From: Enterobacter sp. JUb54
Lineage (GTDB): Bacteria > Pseudomonadota > Gammaproteobacteria > Enterobacterales > Enterobacteriaceae
Direction: 5' to 3'
Length of the DNA: 64,000 nucleotides
Assembly: GCF_014298075.1 (NCBI RefSeq)
Contig: NZ_CP060418.1
Span: 3,782,001 to 3,846,000 of the forward strand
Shown here: positions 47,354 through 58,962 of the stretch, piece after piece
Position numbering within the stretch: position 1 is the stretch's first letter
Layout of the letters: each line of letters begins with the position of its first letter
Program-made: the position numbers and the translations under genes
The notes under the pieces: generated by a model
The model's database searches: none
Told to the model about the DNA's origin: nothing
The model's input: only the letters and a program-made list of their open reading frames with translations

Positions 47354-48834
47354 TGAGTTCCACCTCGCTTTATGCAGCTATCGATCTTGGTTCCAATAGC
47401 TTTCATATGTTGGTTGTACGCGAGGTGGCCGGGAGCATCCAGACGCTCAGCCGCATCAAGCGCAAAGTGCGTCTGGCCGCTGGCCTGAACAGTGATAATG
47501 CGCTCTCCGCAGACGCGATGGAGCGTGGATGGCAGTGCCTGCGACTGTTTGCCGAGCGCCTGCAGGATATCCCCCCGGTTCAAATTCGCGTGGTGGCAAC
47601 CGCCACGTTACGCCTGGCCGTCAACGCCGATGAATTTTTAGCAAAGGCGCGGGAAATCCTCGGCTGTCCGGTGCAGGTGATCAGCGGCGAAGAAGAAGCG
47701 CGTCTGATCTATCAAGGCGTGGCGCATACCACCGGCGGTGAAGATCGCCGACTGGTGGTCGATATCGGCGGTGCCAGTACCGAACTGGTGACCGGCACAG
47801 GCGCCCAGACCACGTCGCTCTTTAGCCTGTCGATGGGGTGCGTGACCTGGCTGGAACGCTACTTCGCCGATCGTAACCTGACGAAAGAAAACTTCGAACT
47901 CGCAGAAGATGCCGCACGCGAAGTTCTGCGCCCGATTACCGACACCCTGAACTACCACGGCTGGAAGGTGTGCGTTGGCGCATCCGGCACCGTGCAGGCG
48001 CTGCAGGAAATCATGATGGCGCAGGGAATGGATGAGCGCATCACCTTAGCCAAACTGCAGCAGCTCAAACAGCGGGCGATCCAGTGCGGACGTCTGGAAG
48101 AGCTGGAAATCGAAGGCTTAACCTTAGAGCGTGCGCTGGTTTTCCCAAGCGGCCTGGCCATTCTTATTGCCATCTTCAGCGAACTGAATATTCAGTGCAT
48201 GACCCTCGCGGGCGGCGCACTGCGTGAAGGGCTGGTCTACGGCATGCTGCATCTGTCCGTCGATCAGGATATCCGCAGCCGTACGCTGCGCAATATTCAG
48301 CGCCGCTTTATGATCGATACCGAGCAGGCGCAGCGAGTGAGCCATCTCGCGGCCCATCTGGTGAATCAACTGGACGACAGCTGGGAGCTGGAATCATTGA
48401 GCCGCGAGCTGCTGGCCAGCGCCTGCGCGCTACATGAAATCGGCCTGAGCGTGGATTTTAAACGCGCGCCGCAGCATGCCGCCTATCTGGTGAGCAACCT
48501 TGATCTGCCCGGCTTCACTCCGGCACAAAAAAAGCTGCTCGCCACGTTATTGCTCAATCAAACCAACGCCATCGACCTCTCTTCTCTCCACCAGCAGAAT
48601 GCGGTGAAGCCGCGAGTGGCAGAGCATTTATGCCGCTTGCTGCGTCTGGCGATCCTGTTTGCCAGCCGCCGTCGCGACGATCTTCTGCCCGCCATTGGGC
48701 TGACGGTCGACGGCGAGAAACTGATGCTGACGCTGCCGGACGAATGGCTGGAAAGCCATCCGCTGGGTCGGGAGATGGTGGAGCAAGAGTGCCAGTGGCA
48801 AAGCTATGTCCACTGGCCGCTGGAAGTAGCTTAA
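47353..48834 (+). CDS. gppA: Guanosine-5'-triphosphate,3'-diphosphate pyrophosphatase
   Basis: GppA converts pppGpp to ppGpp and is also an exopolyphosphatase. The 493-residue protein has the ASKHA ATPase fold: phosphate 1 motif [14 protein letters not shown], the phosphate 2 motif [12 protein letters not shown], and a C-terminal HD-like helical domain (LHEIGLSV). The start is set at the ATG 47353 ([13 protein letters not shown]); an ATG three codons earlier is also in frame. Its Shine-Dalgarno GAAGGA (47339-47344) lies within the right terminal repeat of an ERIC, so initiation would depend on the repeat being unfolded. Confidence 0.96.
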   Translation: MSSTSLYAAIDLGSNSFHMLVVREVAGSIQTLSRIKRKVRLAAGLNSDNALSADAMERGWQCLRLFAERLQDIPPVQIRVVATATLRLAVNADEFLAKAREILGCPVQVISGEEEARLIYQGVAHTTGGEDRRLVVDIGGASTELVTGTGAQTTSLFSLSMGCVTWLERYFADRNLTKENFELAEDAAREVLRPITDTLNYHGWKVCVGASGTVQALQEIMMAQGMDERITLAKLQQLKQRAIQCGRLEELEIEGLTLERALVFPSGLAILIAIFSELNIQCMTLAGGALREGLVYGMLHLSVDQDIRSRTLRNIQRRFMIDTEQAQRVSHLAAHLVNQLDDSWELESLSRELLASACALHEIGLSVDFKRAPQHAAYLVSNLDLPGFTPAQKKLLATLLLNQTNAIDLSSLHQQNAVKPRVAEHLCRLLRLAILFASRRRDDLLPAIGLTVDGEKLMLTLPDEWLESHPLGREMVEQECQWQSYVHWPLEVA

Positions 48835-48873
48835 TTCCGCCCGCTCCTGAGGCGGCGGCAACGCTAAAATGTC

Positions 48874-48892
48874 CCCGGTGCGCGTCACCGGG
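48874..48892. terminator. Hairpin between convergent gppA and rep
   Basis: CCCGGTG (48874-48880) and CACCGGG (48886-48892) form a 7-bp stem with a 5-nt loop. It lies between the two convergent stop codons. There is no T run on either side. Confidence 0.45.
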
Positions 48893-48905
48893 AACGCCCT
48901 GCCGG

Positions 48906-50927
48906 TTACTTACCTTTCGCTTTTGCCAGCATGGCCCGAATATTGGCGACGTTGGCCTGTCCTTTATGCATCCGCTCTTCCGGGGTGATGACTTTGCGCT
49001 CCTGCTCCCAGATCAGATCATCCTGCGGTAGCTCCAGCAAAAAACGACTTGGCTCCGGGCGCACCAGCTCTCCGTACTGGCGACGCTCTTTGCACAGCGT
49101 AAACGTCAGTTCTTTCTGCGCGCGGGTGATCCCCACGTAGGCCAGCCGACGCTCTTCATCAACGTTATCTTCATCGATGCTGCTCTGATGGGGAAGCAAT
49201 CCCTCTTCCATGCCTACCAGGTATACATAGGGAAATTCCAGCCCCTTCGAGGCATGCAGGGTCATCAGCTGCACCTGATCCGACTCTTCATCTGACTCGC
49301 CGCGCTCCATCATATCGCGCAGCGTGAAGCGGGTGACCACCTGAGTGAGGGTCATTGGCTCGTCGATTTCGCTGCCTTCCAGCATCTCGGTCATCCAGCT
49401 AAACAGCTGGTTGACGTTTTTCATGCGCATCTCTGCGGCTTTCGGGCTCGGGGAGGTCTCATACAGCCAGGACTCATAATCCACCCCGCGGATCAGATCG
49501 CGCACCGCCACGATCGGCTCACTTTCTGCCAGACGCTGAATCTCGCCCAGCCACTGCGTAAAGCCGGTGAGCGCATCGTATCCGCGACCGGTGAGCGTCT
49601 GGGTGAGGCCCATGTCGAAACTGGCGGTGAACAAACTCTTATTGCGGGTCATCGCCCATTCGCCCAGTTTTTGCAGCGTTGCCGGGCCGATTTCGCGCTT
49701 CGGCGTGTTGACGATGCGCAGGAAGGCACTGTCATCATCAGGGTTGGTCAGCACCCGCAGATAGGCCAGCAGATCTTTGATCTCCGGTCGGGAGAAGAAC
49801 GACGTGCCGCCCGAGATTTTGTACGGGATGCGGTTCTGCATCAGCATCTTTTCAAAGACCCGCGCCTGATGGTTACCGCGGTAGAGGATTGCGTAATCCT
49901 TGTATTGCGTCTTATTGATAAAGTGATGGGCAATCAACTCCCCGGTCACCCGCTCCGCTTCATGCTCTTCATGGTTCGCCGAGAGGACTTTCAGCTCTGT
50001 GCCATACCCCAGTTCGGAAAACAGGCGCTTTTCGAAGACATGCGGGTTGTTGGCGATCAGGATGTTGGCCGCTTTCAGTATGCGCCCGGAAGAACGGTAG
50101 TTCTGTTCTAGCTTAATCACCTGCAGGGCCGGGAAGTCCTGACTCAGCAGCACCAGGTTCTGCGGCCGCGCGCCACGCCAGGAATAGATAGACTGGTCAT
50201 CATCGCCCACCACGGTAAACCGCGCGCGCTGCCCGACCAGCAGCTTCACCATCTCGTACTGGCTGGTGTTGGTATCCTGATACTCATCTACCAGCAGATA
50301 GCGGATCTTGTTCTGCCAGCGTTCGCGCACCTCTTCGTTACGCTGCAACAGTAAGGTCGGCAGCAGGATCAGATCGTCAAAATCCAGCACGTTGCAGGCT
50401 TTCATATGCGCGTGATACAGCCCGTAGCAGTGGGCAAAGATCCGATCCCGTTCGCCCTTCGCATTTGCGGCGGCCTGCGCCGGCGTTTGCAGATCGTTTT
50501 TCCAGTTCGAGATCGTCGAGATCAGCTGCTGCAGCACCACTTTATCGTCTTCGATCAGCCCCTCGGTCAGCTCTTTGAGCAGGGCGACCTGGTCGGTATC
50601 ATCGAACAGCGAAAAGTTAGATTTCATCCCCAGCGCGGCGTACTCACGCTTAATAATATCCAGCCCCAAGGTATGGAAGGTGGAGATCATCAAACCACGC
50701 GCTTCTTTGCGTCCCAGCGTTTGCCCGACACGCTCTTTCATTTCGCGTGCCGCTTTGTTCGTGAAGGTCACCGCCGCAATATGGCGTGCCTGATAGCCGC
50801 AGCCGCGGATCAGGTGCGCAATTTTATTGGTGATAACGCGGGTCTTACCGGAACCGGCGCCCGCCAGCACCAGGCACGGTCCAGTGACGAATTCGACGGC
50901 TTGTTGTTGGCCAGGGTTTAAACGCAT
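48906..50927 (-). CDS. rep: Replication-associated DNA helicase Rep
   Basis: Rep is a 3'-5' SF1A helicase that travels with the replisome through DnaB and removes protein blocks. The 673-residue protein has Walker [10 protein letters not shown] near the N-terminus, DEYQDTN (motif II), [17 protein letters not shown] (motif III) and [12 protein letters not shown] (motif VI), and a basic C-terminal tail. The start [13 protein letters not shown] gives the E. coli length; five codons more are open. It shares architecture with uvrD elsewhere in the window but is a distinct family member. Confidence 0.98.
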   Translation of the reverse strand: MRLNPGQQQAVEFVTGPCLVLAGAGSGKTRVITNKIAHLIRGCGYQARHIAAVTFTNKAAREMKERVGQTLGRKEARGLMISTFHTLGLDIIKREYAALGMKSNFSLFDDTDQVALLKELTEGLIEDDKVVLQQLISTISNWKNDLQTPAQAAANAKGERDRIFAHCYGLYHAHMKACNVLDFDDLILLPTLLLQRNEEVRERWQNKIRYLLVDEYQDTNTSQYEMVKLLVGQRARFTVVGDDDQSIYSWRGARPQNLVLLSQDFPALQVIKLEQNYRSSGRILKAANILIANNPHVFEKRLFSELGYGTELKVLSANHEEHEAERVTGELIAHHFINKTQYKDYAILYRGNHQARVFEKMLMQNRIPYKISGGTSFFSRPEIKDLLAYLRVLTNPDDDSAFLRIVNTPKREIGPATLQKLGEWAMTRNKSLFTASFDMGLTQTLTGRGYDALTGFTQWLGEIQRLAESEPIVAVRDLIRGVDYESWLYETSPSPKAAEMRMKNVNQLFSWMTEMLEGSEIDEPMTLTQVVTRFTLRDMMERGESDEESDQVQLMTLHASKGLEFPYVYLVGMEEGLLPHQSSIDEDNVDEERRLAYVGITRAQKELTFTLCKERRQYGELVRPEPSRFLLELPQDDLIWEQERKVITPEERMHKGQANVANIRAMLAKAKGK

Positions 50928-51039
50928 GGGAATCTTGCTCAATCTTCGAACGGGGTGTGGATTGTAGCAGAAAGCCGGGAGGAGATTTACCGGCTAATGG
51001 TAAAGTGGTCGCAACACCGATAATCCTGAGAGCAAAACG

Positions 51040-51321
51040 ATGGCAAAGAGCGCAGCAGCCCTGCATATCCTGGTAAAAGAAGAAAAGCTGGCCCAAGAGA
51101 TCCTCGCCAAACTGGAACGCGGCGTGAGCTTTGATCATCTGGCAAAACGCTATTCAAAATGTCCGTCAGGCCGCAATGGCGGCGATCTTGGTGAGTTTAA
51201 CCGGGGCGTTATGGTTGGCCCGTTTGACAGCGCCGTCTTCAGTTGCCCGCTGCTCAAACCCTTCGGACCGGTAAAAACTAAGTTCGGCTACCACATCATT
51301 AAGGTGCTGTATCGCCGCTAG
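51040..51321 (+). CDS. Second parvulin, PpiC paralogue
   Basis: The 93-residue peptidyl-prolyl isomerase has the same length as PpiC and about 63% identity (59 of 93 positions by my count) with the product 50 bp downstream. Parvulin residues are kept: HILVK, the [20 protein letters not shown] block with the active-site Cys, VFSCP, and [12 protein letters not shown]. Differences cluster at [19 protein letters not shown] and [12 protein letters not shown], so substrate preference may differ. E. coli K-12 has only one ppiC here. Its own Shine-Dalgarno precedes it, and it probably forms a two-gene unit with ppiC. It is intact, with normal base composition, so an old tandem duplication is likely. 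Confidence 0.9.
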   Translation: MAKSAAALHILVKEEKLAQEILAKLERGVSFDHLAKRYSKCPSGRNGGDLGEFNRGVMVGPFDSAVFSCPLLKPFGPVKTKFGYHIIKVLYRR

Positions 51322-51344
51322 CGCATGCTAATATTGCCGTCTGA

Positions 51345-51653
<309 letters not shown>

Positions 51654-51708
51654 TAACGACCGAACCACTCTGCCTGAGAGCGGTTCACGATGATTGATGC
51701 AAAAACAA

Positions 51709-51745
51709 AAAACCCGGCAGTGCTGACGCATGCCGGGTTTTCGTT
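51709..51745. terminator. Bidirectional terminator between ppiC and ilvC
   Basis: AACCCGGCA (51711-51719) pairs with TGCCGGGTT (51731-51739). On the plus strand TTTTCGTTTATT follows; on the minus strand a T run (TTTTTTGTTTTTG) follows. It serves both convergent genes. Confidence 0.9.
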
Positions 51746-51774
51746 TATTGACGTCTCGTATTCAGAGCAGAGCG

Positions 51775-53250
51775 TTAGCCCGCAACAGCAATACGTTTCA
51801 TGTCAGTCATGTAGCCGCGCAGTTTGTGGCCGACGGATTCGATCGGGTGGTTACGAATCGCGTCGTTCACGTCACGCAGCTGGGCGTTATCTACCGCGCC
51901 CTCCGCGATCGCTTTGCCGAGGTCACCGGTCTGCAGAGTGGTCATGAACTCTTTCAGCAGCGGTACGCAAGCGTAAGAGAACAGGTAGTTACCGTATTCT
52001 GCGGTGTCGGAGATAACCACGTTCATTTCATACAGACGCTTACGCGCGATGGTGTTGGCAATCAGCGGCAGCTCGTGCAGTGATTCGTAGTAAGCGGACT
52101 CTTCAATGATGCCGGAATCAACCATGGTTTCGAACGCCAGCTCAACGCCCGCTTTCACCATAGCGATCATCAGAACGCCTTTATCGAAGTACTCCTGCTC
52201 GCCGATTTTACCTTCGAACTGTGGAGCGGTTTCGAACGCGGTTGCACCGGTCTCTTCACGCCAGGTCAGCAGTTTCTTATCGTCGTTAGCCCAGTCAGCC
52301 ATCATGCCGGAAGAGAATTCACCGGAGATGATGTCATCCATGTGTTTCTGGAACAGCGGCGCCATGATCTCTTTCAGCTGCTCGGACAGCGCATAAGCAC
52401 GCAGTTTCGCCGGGTTGGACAGGCGATCCATCATCAGGGTGATACCGCCCTGCTTCAGCGCTTCGGTGATGGTTTCCCAGCCGAACTGAATCAGTTTTTC
52501 TGCGTAAGCCGGGTCGGTGCCTTCAGCCACCAGCTTGTCGAAGCACAGCAGAGAACCGGCCTGCAGCATACCGCACAGGATAGTCTGCTCGCCCATCAGG
52601 TCAGATTTTACTTCCGCAACGAAGGAGGACTCCAGTACGCCGGCACGGTGACCACCGGTCGCCGCAGCCCAGGCTTTAGCGATAGCCATGCCTTCGCCTT
52701 TCGGGTCGTTTTCCGGGTGAACAGCGATCAGCGTCGGTACACCGAAACCGCGTTTGTACTCTTCACGCACTTCGGTACCCGGGCACTTCGGCGCGACCAT
52801 CACGACGGTGATGTCTTTACGGATCTGCTCGCCCACTTCCACGATGTTGAAACCGTGAGAGTAGCCCAGCGCAGCGCCATCTTTCATCAGCGGCTGTACA
52901 GAACGCACAACGTCAGAGTGCTGTTTGTCCGGCGTCAGGTTAACAACCAGATCAGCCTGCGGGATCAGGTCTTCATAAGTCCCGACGGTAAAACCGTTTT
53001 CGGTCGCTTTGCGCCAGGAAGCACGTTTTTCAGCGATGGCTTCTTTACGCAGTGCGTAGGAGATATCCAGGCCAGAGTCACGCATGTTCAGACCCTGGTT
53101 CAGACCCTGGGCGCCGCAGCCGACGATGACCACTTTTTTACCCTGAAGGTAGCTGGCGCCATCGGCGAATTCGTCGCGAGCCATAAAACGACATTTACCC
53201 AGCTGTGCCAGCTGCTGGCGCAGGTTCAGTGTATTAAAGTAGTTAGCCAT
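51775..53250 (-). CDS. ilvC: Ketol-acid reductoisomerase (class II)
   Basis: IlvC converts acetohydroxy acids to dihydroxy acids in isoleucine and valine synthesis, using NADPH and Mg2+. The 491-residue protein is the long class II form: an NADPH Rossmann domain ([14 protein letters not shown]) and two knotted helical domains with Mg-binding acidic residues ([16 protein letters not shown]). The start [14 protein letters not shown] agrees with E. coli; 25 upstream codons are open but unconserved. It is divergent from ilvY, which activates it with acetohydroxy acids as inducer. Confidence 0.98.
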   Translation of the reverse strand: MANYFNTLNLRQQLAQLGKCRFMARDEFADGASYLQGKKVVIVGCGAQGLNQGLNMRDSGLDISYALRKEAIAEKRASWRKATENGFTVGTYEDLIPQADLVVNLTPDKQHSDVVRSVQPLMKDGAALGYSHGFNIVEVGEQIRKDITVVMVAPKCPGTEVREEYKRGFGVPTLIAVHPENDPKGEGMAIAKAWAAATGGHRAGVLESSFVAEVKSDLMGEQTILCGMLQAGSLLCFDKLVAEGTDPAYAEKLIQFGWETITEALKQGGITLMMDRLSNPAKLRAYALSEQLKEIMAPLFQKHMDDIISGEFSSGMMADWANDDKKLLTWREETGATAFETAPQFEGKIGEQEYFDKGVLMIAMVKAGVELAFETMVDSGIIEESAYYESLHELPLIANTIARKRLYEMNVVISDTAEYGNYLFSYACVPLLKEFMTTLQTGDLGKAIAEGAVDNAQLRDVNDAIRNHPIESVGHKLRGYMTDMKRIAVAG

Positions 53251-53340
53251 GGTGATACTCCGTGATGTTGTACGTCTTATTGTTCGGTTCGCTTGCCGTA
53301 TTGTGGCAATTGAGAATGAACCCACTATATGACAGGAAAT

Positions 53341-53392
53341 TCATTGCGGAAATTGATATATTCACAACGTCACATTGCAATATCTGCAATGT
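53341..53392. promoter_or_regulatory. IlvY operators in the ilvC-ilvY gap
   Basis: A perfect inverted repeat CATTGCA-N5-TGCAATG (53373-53391) lies 21 bp upstream of ilvY. A related half-site CATTGCGGAAATTG (from 53342) lies about 31 bp further toward ilvC. Tandem operators of this type bind IlvY in E. coli; one represses ilvY and both activate ilvC. Confidence 0.75.
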
Positions 53393-53412
53393 AAAATCGT
53401 GGAGTGCGGCCA

Positions 53413-54303
53413 GTGGATTTACGCGATCTGAAAACCTTCCTGCATCTGGCGGAAAGCCGCCATTTTGGCCGCAGCGCGCGGGCGATGCACGTCAGTCCCT
53501 CGACCCTGTCCCGGCAAATCCAGCGCCTGGAAGAAGACCTTGGCCAGGCGCTGTTTGTCCGCGATAACCGCACGGTCACGCTCACCGAAGCGGGCGAAGA
53601 GCTGAGAACGTTTGCCCAGCAAACGCTGTTGCAGTATCAACAATTGCGCCACACCATCGATCAGCAGGGGCCGTCGCTGTCCGGCGAGCTGCATATTTTC
53701 TGCTCCGTCACCGCCGCCTACAGCCATCTACCGCCGATTCTCGACCGCTTTCGCGCCGAGCACCCTTCGGTAGAAATTAAGCTCACCACCGGCGATGCCG
53801 CCGACGCCATGGAAAAAGTGGAGACGGGCGAAGCTGACCTCGCGATCGCCGGTAAGCCGGAGACGTTGCCGGGCGCAGTGGCGTTTTCAATGCTGGAGAA
53901 TCTGGCGGTGGTGCTGATAGCCCCGGCCTTGCCTTGCCCGGTACGTAGCCAGATTTCGGTGGAGAACCCCGACTGGTCAACGGTGCCATTTATCATGGCC
54001 GATCAGGGCCCGGTGCGTCGGCGTATCGAACTGTGGTTCCGGCGGCAAAAAATCAGCAACCCGTCAATTTATGCCACCGTGGGTGGCCATGAGGCGATGG
54101 TCTCGATGGTCGCACTCGGCTGCGGCGTAGCCCTGATTCCCGAAGTGGTGCTGGAGAACAGCCCGGAACCGGTACGCAATCGCGTAATGATTTTAGAGCG
54201 CAGCGATGAAAAAACGCCATTTGAGCTGGGCGTGTGCGCACAAAAAAAGCGGCTGTATGAGCCGCTTATTGATGCTTTCTGGTCTTTGTTGCCTAACCAC
54301 TAA
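53413..54303 (+). CDS. ilvY: LysR-type activator of ilvC
   Basis: IlvY activates ilvC when acetolactate or acetohydroxybutyrate binds and represses itself. The 296-residue protein has the N-terminal helix-turn-helix (ESRHFGRSARAMHVSPSTLS) and the effector-binding domain. The start is the GTG at 53413 (VDLRDLKTFL), which has GGAG 8 bp upstream and fits the family; another GTG lies three codons earlier. It converges on ilvA, overlapping its stop by 3 bp. Confidence 0.95.
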   Translation: MDLRDLKTFLHLAESRHFGRSARAMHVSPSTLSRQIQRLEEDLGQALFVRDNRTVTLTEAGEELRTFAQQTLLQYQQLRHTIDQQGPSLSGELHIFCSVTAAYSHLPPILDRFRAEHPSVEIKLTTGDAADAMEKVETGEADLAIAGKPETLPGAVAFSMLENLAVVLIAPALPCPVRSQISVENPDWSTVPFIMADQGPVRRRIELWFRRQKISNPSIYATVGGHEAMVSMVALGCGVALIPEVVLENSPEPVRNRVMILERSDEKTPFELGVCAQKKRLYEPLIDAFWSLLPNH

Positions 54304-55844
54304 CCCGCAAGAAAGAAGCGAAATGCCGGGTTATGCGTTTCATCGTGGCAGTCATAGCCCAGCTCATGCAGTCGGGTTTCAAAATCTGGCTCATGATCGC
54401 CAAGCTCAAAACCGGCCAGCACGCGACCATAGTCGGTCCCATGGCTGCGGTAGTGGAACAGAGAGATGTTCCAGTGGGTGCCTAACGTATGCAGGAACTT
54501 AAGCAGCGCCCCTGGCGACTCAGGGAATTCGAAGCTAAACAGCCGCTCCTGCAGCGGTTTTGACGGCCGCCCGCCGACCATGTAGCGCACATGCAGCTTC
54601 GCCATTTCGTCATCGGAAAGATCGACCACGCTATAGCCGCCTTCCCGCAGCAGATCCAGAATCTCTTTGCGCTCTTCCAGGCCTCGGCTCAAACGGACAC
54701 CGACGAAGATACAGGCGTCCTGAGCATCAGCGAAACGGTAGTTGAACTCGGTGACTGAACGCCCGCCCAGCAGCTGGCAAAACTTCAGGAAGCTGCCTTT
54801 CTCTTCCGGGATGGTGACCGCCAGCAGCGCTTCGCGTTGTTCACCCAGCTCGCAGCGTTCGGAAACGTAGCGCAGGCCGTGGAAGTTAACGTTAGCGCCG
54901 GACAGCACGTGTGCCAGCCGTTCGCCGCGAATATCATGCTGAGCGATATATTTCTTCATCCCCGCCAGCGCCAGCGCGCCAGAAGGTTCTGCTACCGCAC
55001 GGACATCTTCGAACAAGTCTTTCATCGCCGCGCAAATCGCATCGCTGTCGACGGTGATGATATCGTCGAGATACTCCTGACAAACCCGGAAGGTCTCGTC
55101 ACCGATGCGTTTCACCGCCACCCCTTCGGCAAACAGCCCGACGCGCGGCAGGTCCACCGGATGTCCGGCTTCCAGCGCGGCTTTCAGGCAGGCAGAGTCT
55201 TCCGCTTCTACCGCAATCACCTTGATCTGCGGCATCAGCTGCTTGATCAGAACCGCAACGCCCGCGGCAAGACCGCCGCCGCCGACCGGAACAAAAACGC
55301 GGTCCAGATGGGCATCCTGCTGCAGCAGTTCCAGCGCCATCGTGCCCTGTCCGGCAATCACCATCGGATGGTCAAAGGGCGGCACCCAGGTGAAGTTCTG
55401 CTGTTGCGCCAGCTCAATGGCTTTTGCTTTCGCTTCGTCAAAATTGGCACCGTGTAGCAGGACTTCGCCACCAAAGTTACGCACCGCGTCGACTTTGATA
55501 TCCGCCGTCGCAACCGGCATCACGATCAGCGCCTTCACGCCAAGGCGCGAGGCGGAGAAAGCCACGCCCTGAGCGTGGTTACCTGCGGAAGCGGTGATCA
55601 CGCCCTGCGCTTTCTGCGCTTCCGTCAGCCCCGCCATCATCGCGTAGGCCCCGCGCAGCTTGAAGCTATGCACCGGCTGGCGATCTTCTCGCTTCACCAG
55701 GATCACGTTATCAAGACGCGAAGAGAGCTTTTCCATTTTCTGCAGCGGCGTAATCTGCGCCGCTTCATAGACCGGTGCCCGTAGCACCGCCCTGAGATAT
55801 TCCGCCCCCTCAGGGGCGGCAGACAGGGGTTGTGACTCGGCCAT
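54300..55844 (-). CDS. ilvA: Threonine deaminase (biosynthetic)
   Basis: IlvA dehydrates threonine to 2-ketobutyrate, the committing step of isoleucine synthesis, and is inhibited by isoleucine. The 514-residue protein has a PLP domain with the Schiff-base Lys62 in SFKLRGAYAMM and the glycine-rich phosphate loop VGGGGLAAGV. Two C-terminal ACT-like regulatory domains follow (about 335-410 and 425-514). It is the last gene of ilvLGMEDA, 2 bp after ilvD. Confidence 0.98.
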   Translation of the reverse strand: MAESQPLSAAPEGAEYLRAVLRAPVYEAAQITPLQKMEKLSSRLDNVILVKREDRQPVHSFKLRGAYAMMAGLTEAQKAQGVITASAGNHAQGVAFSASRLGVKALIVMPVATADIKVDAVRNFGGEVLLHGANFDEAKAKAIELAQQQNFTWVPPFDHPMVIAGQGTMALELLQQDAHLDRVFVPVGGGGLAAGVAVLIKQLMPQIKVIAVEAEDSACLKAALEAGHPVDLPRVGLFAEGVAVKRIGDETFRVCQEYLDDIITVDSDAICAAMKDLFEDVRAVAEPSGALALAGMKKYIAQHDIRGERLAHVLSGANVNFHGLRYVSERCELGEQREALLAVTIPEEKGSFLKFCQLLGGRSVTEFNYRFADAQDACIFVGVRLSRGLEERKEILDLLREGGYSVVDLSDDEMAKLHVRYMVGGRPSKPLQERLFSFEFPESPGALLKFLHTLGTHWNISLFHYRSHGTDYGRVLAGFELGDHEPDFETRLHELGYDCHDETHNPAFRFFLAG

Positions 55845-55846
55845 GA

Positions 55847-57697
55847 TTAACCCCCAAGTTTGGATTTATCGCGTACCGCGCCCTTATCGGCGCTGGTTGC
55901 CAGGCTGGCATAGGCGCGGAGTGCAAAAGAGACCTGACGTTCACGGGATTTCGGCGTCCACGCCCGATCGCCACGAGCCTCTTGCGCTTCGCGACGTGCG
56001 GCAATCTCGGCATCGCTCAACTGCAGTTGAATCCCACGGTTCGGAATATCAATGGCAATCATATCGCCATCTTCGATAATCGCGATATTGCCGCCGCTGG
56101 CCGCTTCCGGTGAAACGTGACCAATCGACAGGCCTGATGTGCCGCCTGAGAAACGTCCGTCGGTGATCAGCGCACAGGCTTTGCCCAGCCCCATGGATTT
56201 CAGGAAGGTTGTCGGGTAGAGCATCTCTTGCATCCCCGGACCACCCTTCGGCCCTTCGTAGCGAATAACCACGACGTCGCCCGCCACCACTTTGCCACCG
56301 AGGATCGCCTCAACGGCATCGTCCTGGCTTTCGTAGACTTTGGCAGGCCCGGTGAATTTCAGGATGCTGTCATCCACGCCGGCCGTTTTCACGATACAGC
56401 CATTTTCTGCAAAGTTGCCGTACAGTACCGCCAGGCCGCCATCTTTGCTGTAAGCATGTTCCAGCGAGCGGATGCAGCCTTCAGCGCGATCGTCATCCAG
56501 GGTATCCCAGCGACAATCCTGCGAGAACGCCTGGGTCGTACGAATACCTGCCGGGCCAGCGCGGAACATTTTTTTCACCGCGTCATCTTTGGTCAGCATG
56601 ACATCGTATTGATCGAGCGTTTGCGGCAGGGTCAGGCCTAAAACGTTTTTCACGTCGCGGTTCAACAGTCCGGCGCGATCCAGTTCGCCGAGGATCCCCA
56701 GCACGCCGCCCGCACGGTGAACGTCTTCCATATGGTATTTCTGCGTGCTCGGCGCCACTTTACACAGCTGCGGTACCTTGCGTGAAAGCTTGTCGATATC
56801 ACTCATCGTGAAGTCGATTTCCGCTTCCTGCGCGGCTGCCAGCAGGTGCAGTACGGTATTGGTGGAACCGCCCATGGCGATATCCAGCGTCATGGCATTT
56901 TCAAACGCCGCTTTACAGGCGACATTACGCGGCAGCGCGGATGCGTCATCCTGCTCGTAGTAGCGTTTGGTCAGCTCAACGATACGTTGCCCCGCGTTAA
57001 GGAACAGTTGCTTGCGGTCGGCGTGCGTTGCCAGCAAGGAGCCGTTACCCGGCTGCGACAGACCCAGTGCTTCGGTCAGGCAGTTCATCGAGTTGGCGGT
57101 GAACATCCCGGAGCAGGAGCCGCAAGTCGGACAGGCAGAACGTTCAACCTGTTCACTCTGTTCGTCGGAAACTTTCGGGTCAGCTCCCTGAATCATTGCA
57201 TCAACCAGATCGAGCTTGATGATCTTGTCAGACAGCTTGGTTTTCCCGGCTTCCATTGGGCCGCCGGAGACGAAAATAACCGGAATATTGAGGCGCAGGG
57301 AAGCCATCAGCATCCCCGGGGTGATTTTGTCGCAGTTGGAGATACAGACCATGGCATCAGCACAGTGCGCGTTGACCATGTACTCAACCGAGTCGGCAAT
57401 CAGTTCACGGGATGGCAGTGAATAAAGCATACCTCCATGGCCCATGGCGATCCCATCATCCACTGCGATGGTGTTGAATTCTTTCGCAACGCCGCCTGAG
57501 GCTTCAATCTGCTCTGCAACCAGCTTACCCAGATCGCGCAGGTGTACGTGACCCGGAACAAACTGGGTAAAGGAGTTAACGACGGCGATAATCGGCTTAC
57601 CGAAATCGGCGTCAGTCATCCCGGTTGCGCGCCACAGCGCGCGGGCACCCGCCATATTACGGCCATGAGTGGTGGTGGCGGAACGGTACTTAGGCAT
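55847..57697 (-). CDS. ilvD: Dihydroxy-acid dehydratase
   Basis: IlvD dehydrates dihydroxy acids to keto acids in isoleucine/valine synthesis using an oxygen-sensitive iron-sulfur cluster. The 616-residue protein keeps the cluster cysteines in [11 protein letters not shown] and [38 protein letters not shown] near the C-terminus is diagnostic. It lies 61 bp after ilvE and 2 bp before ilvA. Confidence 0.98.
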   Translation of the reverse strand: MPKYRSATTTHGRNMAGARALWRATGMTDADFGKPIIAVVNSFTQFVPGHVHLRDLGKLVAEQIEASGGVAKEFNTIAVDDGIAMGHGGMLYSLPSRELIADSVEYMVNAHCADAMVCISNCDKITPGMLMASLRLNIPVIFVSGGPMEAGKTKLSDKIIKLDLVDAMIQGADPKVSDEQSEQVERSACPTCGSCSGMFTANSMNCLTEALGLSQPGNGSLLATHADRKQLFLNAGQRIVELTKRYYEQDDASALPRNVACKAAFENAMTLDIAMGGSTNTVLHLLAAAQEAEIDFTMSDIDKLSRKVPQLCKVAPSTQKYHMEDVHRAGGVLGILGELDRAGLLNRDVKNVLGLTLPQTLDQYDVMLTKDDAVKKMFRAGPAGIRTTQAFSQDCRWDTLDDDRAEGCIRSLEHAYSKDGGLAVLYGNFAENGCIVKTAGVDDSILKFTGPAKVYESQDDAVEAILGGKVVAGDVVVIRYEGPKGGPGMQEMLYPTTFLKSMGLGKACALITDGRFSGGTSGLSIGHVSPEAASGGNIAIIEDGDMIAIDIPNRGIQLQLSDAEIAARREAQEARGDRAWTPKSRERQVSFALRAYASLATSADKGAVRDKSKLGG

Positions 57698-57758
57698 GCT
57701 TTAGTTACTCCCAGTTTCTGTGAAATGGGGCGCTGCGTGTCGCCCCATCTTTTAATGC

Positions 57759-58688
57759 TTAGTGGTTAACCTGATCCAACCAGCCCCATTTATCCTCGGT
57801 TTCACCGGTGAAGAGGCCAAAGAATGCTTGCTGAATACGTTTGGTCACCGGGCCGCAGCGGCCTTCGCCAACCTGGATACCATCAACGCTACGCACCGGC
57901 GTAATTTCTGCCGCCGTGCCCGACATGAAGACTTCATCCGCCAGATACAGCGATTCGCGGGACAGCACCTGCTCGCGGACTTCGATATCCAGGTCTTTCG
58001 CCAGTTTGATAATAGCGTCACGGGTAATGCCCGGCAGTGCGGAAGAGGTGAACGGAGGCGTGAACAGAATGCCGTCTTTCACTTCAAACAGGTTTTCACC
58101 CGCGCCTTCGGAGATATAGCCGTTCACATCGAGGGCGATCCCTTCCTGATAGCCATGACGACGGGCTTCACTGCCAACCAGCAGCGAGGACAAATAGTTA
58201 CCGCCGGCTTTCGCGGCAGTAGGGATGGTGTTCGGCGCGACACGGTTCCAGGAAGAAACCATCGCATCGATCCCCTGATCCAGCGCTTCAGCGCCAAGAT
58301 AAGCTCCCCACGGGAACGCCGCGATGATCACGTCAGTGCTGTATCCCGCCGGCGGGTTCACGCCCATGCCCACATCGCCAACAAAGATCAGCGGGCGGAT
58401 GTAAGCGCTGGTCAGGCCGTTTTTACGGATCACTTCACGGCAGGCTTCCATCAGCTCATCAACGCTTTGAGAGACCGGGAAACGGTAAATTTTGGCTGAA
58501 TCATGCAGACGCTGCATATGTTCGCGATGGCGGAACACCACTGGCCCTTTGTGCGAGTCGTAGCAACGGATGCCTTCGAATACAGAAGTACCGTAGTGAA
58601 GCGCATGGGACATCACATGAACCTTGGCTTCGCCCCACGGAACCATCTCGCCATTGAACCAAATGTAATCAGCTTTTTTCGTCGTCAT
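57759..58688 (-). CDS. ilvE: Branched-chain amino-acid aminotransferase
   Basis: IlvE is the class IV PLP aminotransferase that makes isoleucine, valine and leucine from their keto acids. The 309-residue protein has the Schiff-base Lys160 in AAKAGGNYLSSL, the class IV signature around SEGAGENLFEVKDG, and the GTAAEITPVRS phosphate loop. The start MTTKKADYIWFNGEM fits E. coli; twenty upstream codons are open but are the ilvM-ilvE spacer. It is third in the operon, 16 bp after ilvM. Confidence 0.98.
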   Translation of the reverse strand: MTTKKADYIWFNGEMVPWGEAKVHVMSHALHYGTSVFEGIRCYDSHKGPVVFRHREHMQRLHDSAKIYRFPVSQSVDELMEACREVIRKNGLTSAYIRPLIFVGDVGMGVNPPAGYSTDVIIAAFPWGAYLGAEALDQGIDAMVSSWNRVAPNTIPTAAKAGGNYLSSLLVGSEARRHGYQEGIALDVNGYISEGAGENLFEVKDGILFTPPFTSSALPGITRDAIIKLAKDLDIEVREQVLSRESLYLADEVFMSGTAAEITPVRSVDGIQVGEGRCGPVTKRIQQAFFGLFTGETEDKWGWLDQVNH

Positions 58689-58704
58689 TTTTCTTCCCTT
58701 GCGC

Positions 58705-58962
58705 TTAGGCGCGGATTTGTTGTGATGTTGGTTGCTGGATCTCGACACAGGCGACGTCGACCAGCTTACTTAATTGACTAAACAGTAATTCGACGGGACG
58801 CTGGCTGGCAACGGTCAATTCGATATTTATGTTGCTGGCGTCTGCGGCGGTTTCCATATTCATGGAGCAAACCTGAAAACCGCGGTGGCGTACCACGCGC
58901 AGCACGCGTTCTAAGGTTTCCGGGTTAAAGCGAGCCTGTAAAGCGACCTGATGTTGCATCAT
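58705..58962 (-). CDS. ilvM: Acetolactate synthase II small subunit
   Basis: IlvM is the 85-residue regulatory subunit that gives full activity to IlvG. It is one ACT domain ([20 protein letters not shown], then [17 protein letters not shown]). The start overlaps the ilvG stop by 4 bp, so they are translationally coupled. Its sequence agrees well with E. coli over the whole length. Confidence 0.96.
   Translation of the reverse strand: MMQHQVALQARFNPETLERVLRVVRHRGFQVCSMNMETAADASNINIELTVASQRPVELLFSQLSKLVDVACVEIQQPTSQQIRA

Noticed and set aside
54230-54255. Short GCGGCT...AGCCGC inverted repeat near the ilvY 3' end
   Set aside because: It lies inside the conserved ilvY coding sequence (AQKKRLYEPL); a terminator role cannot be supported.
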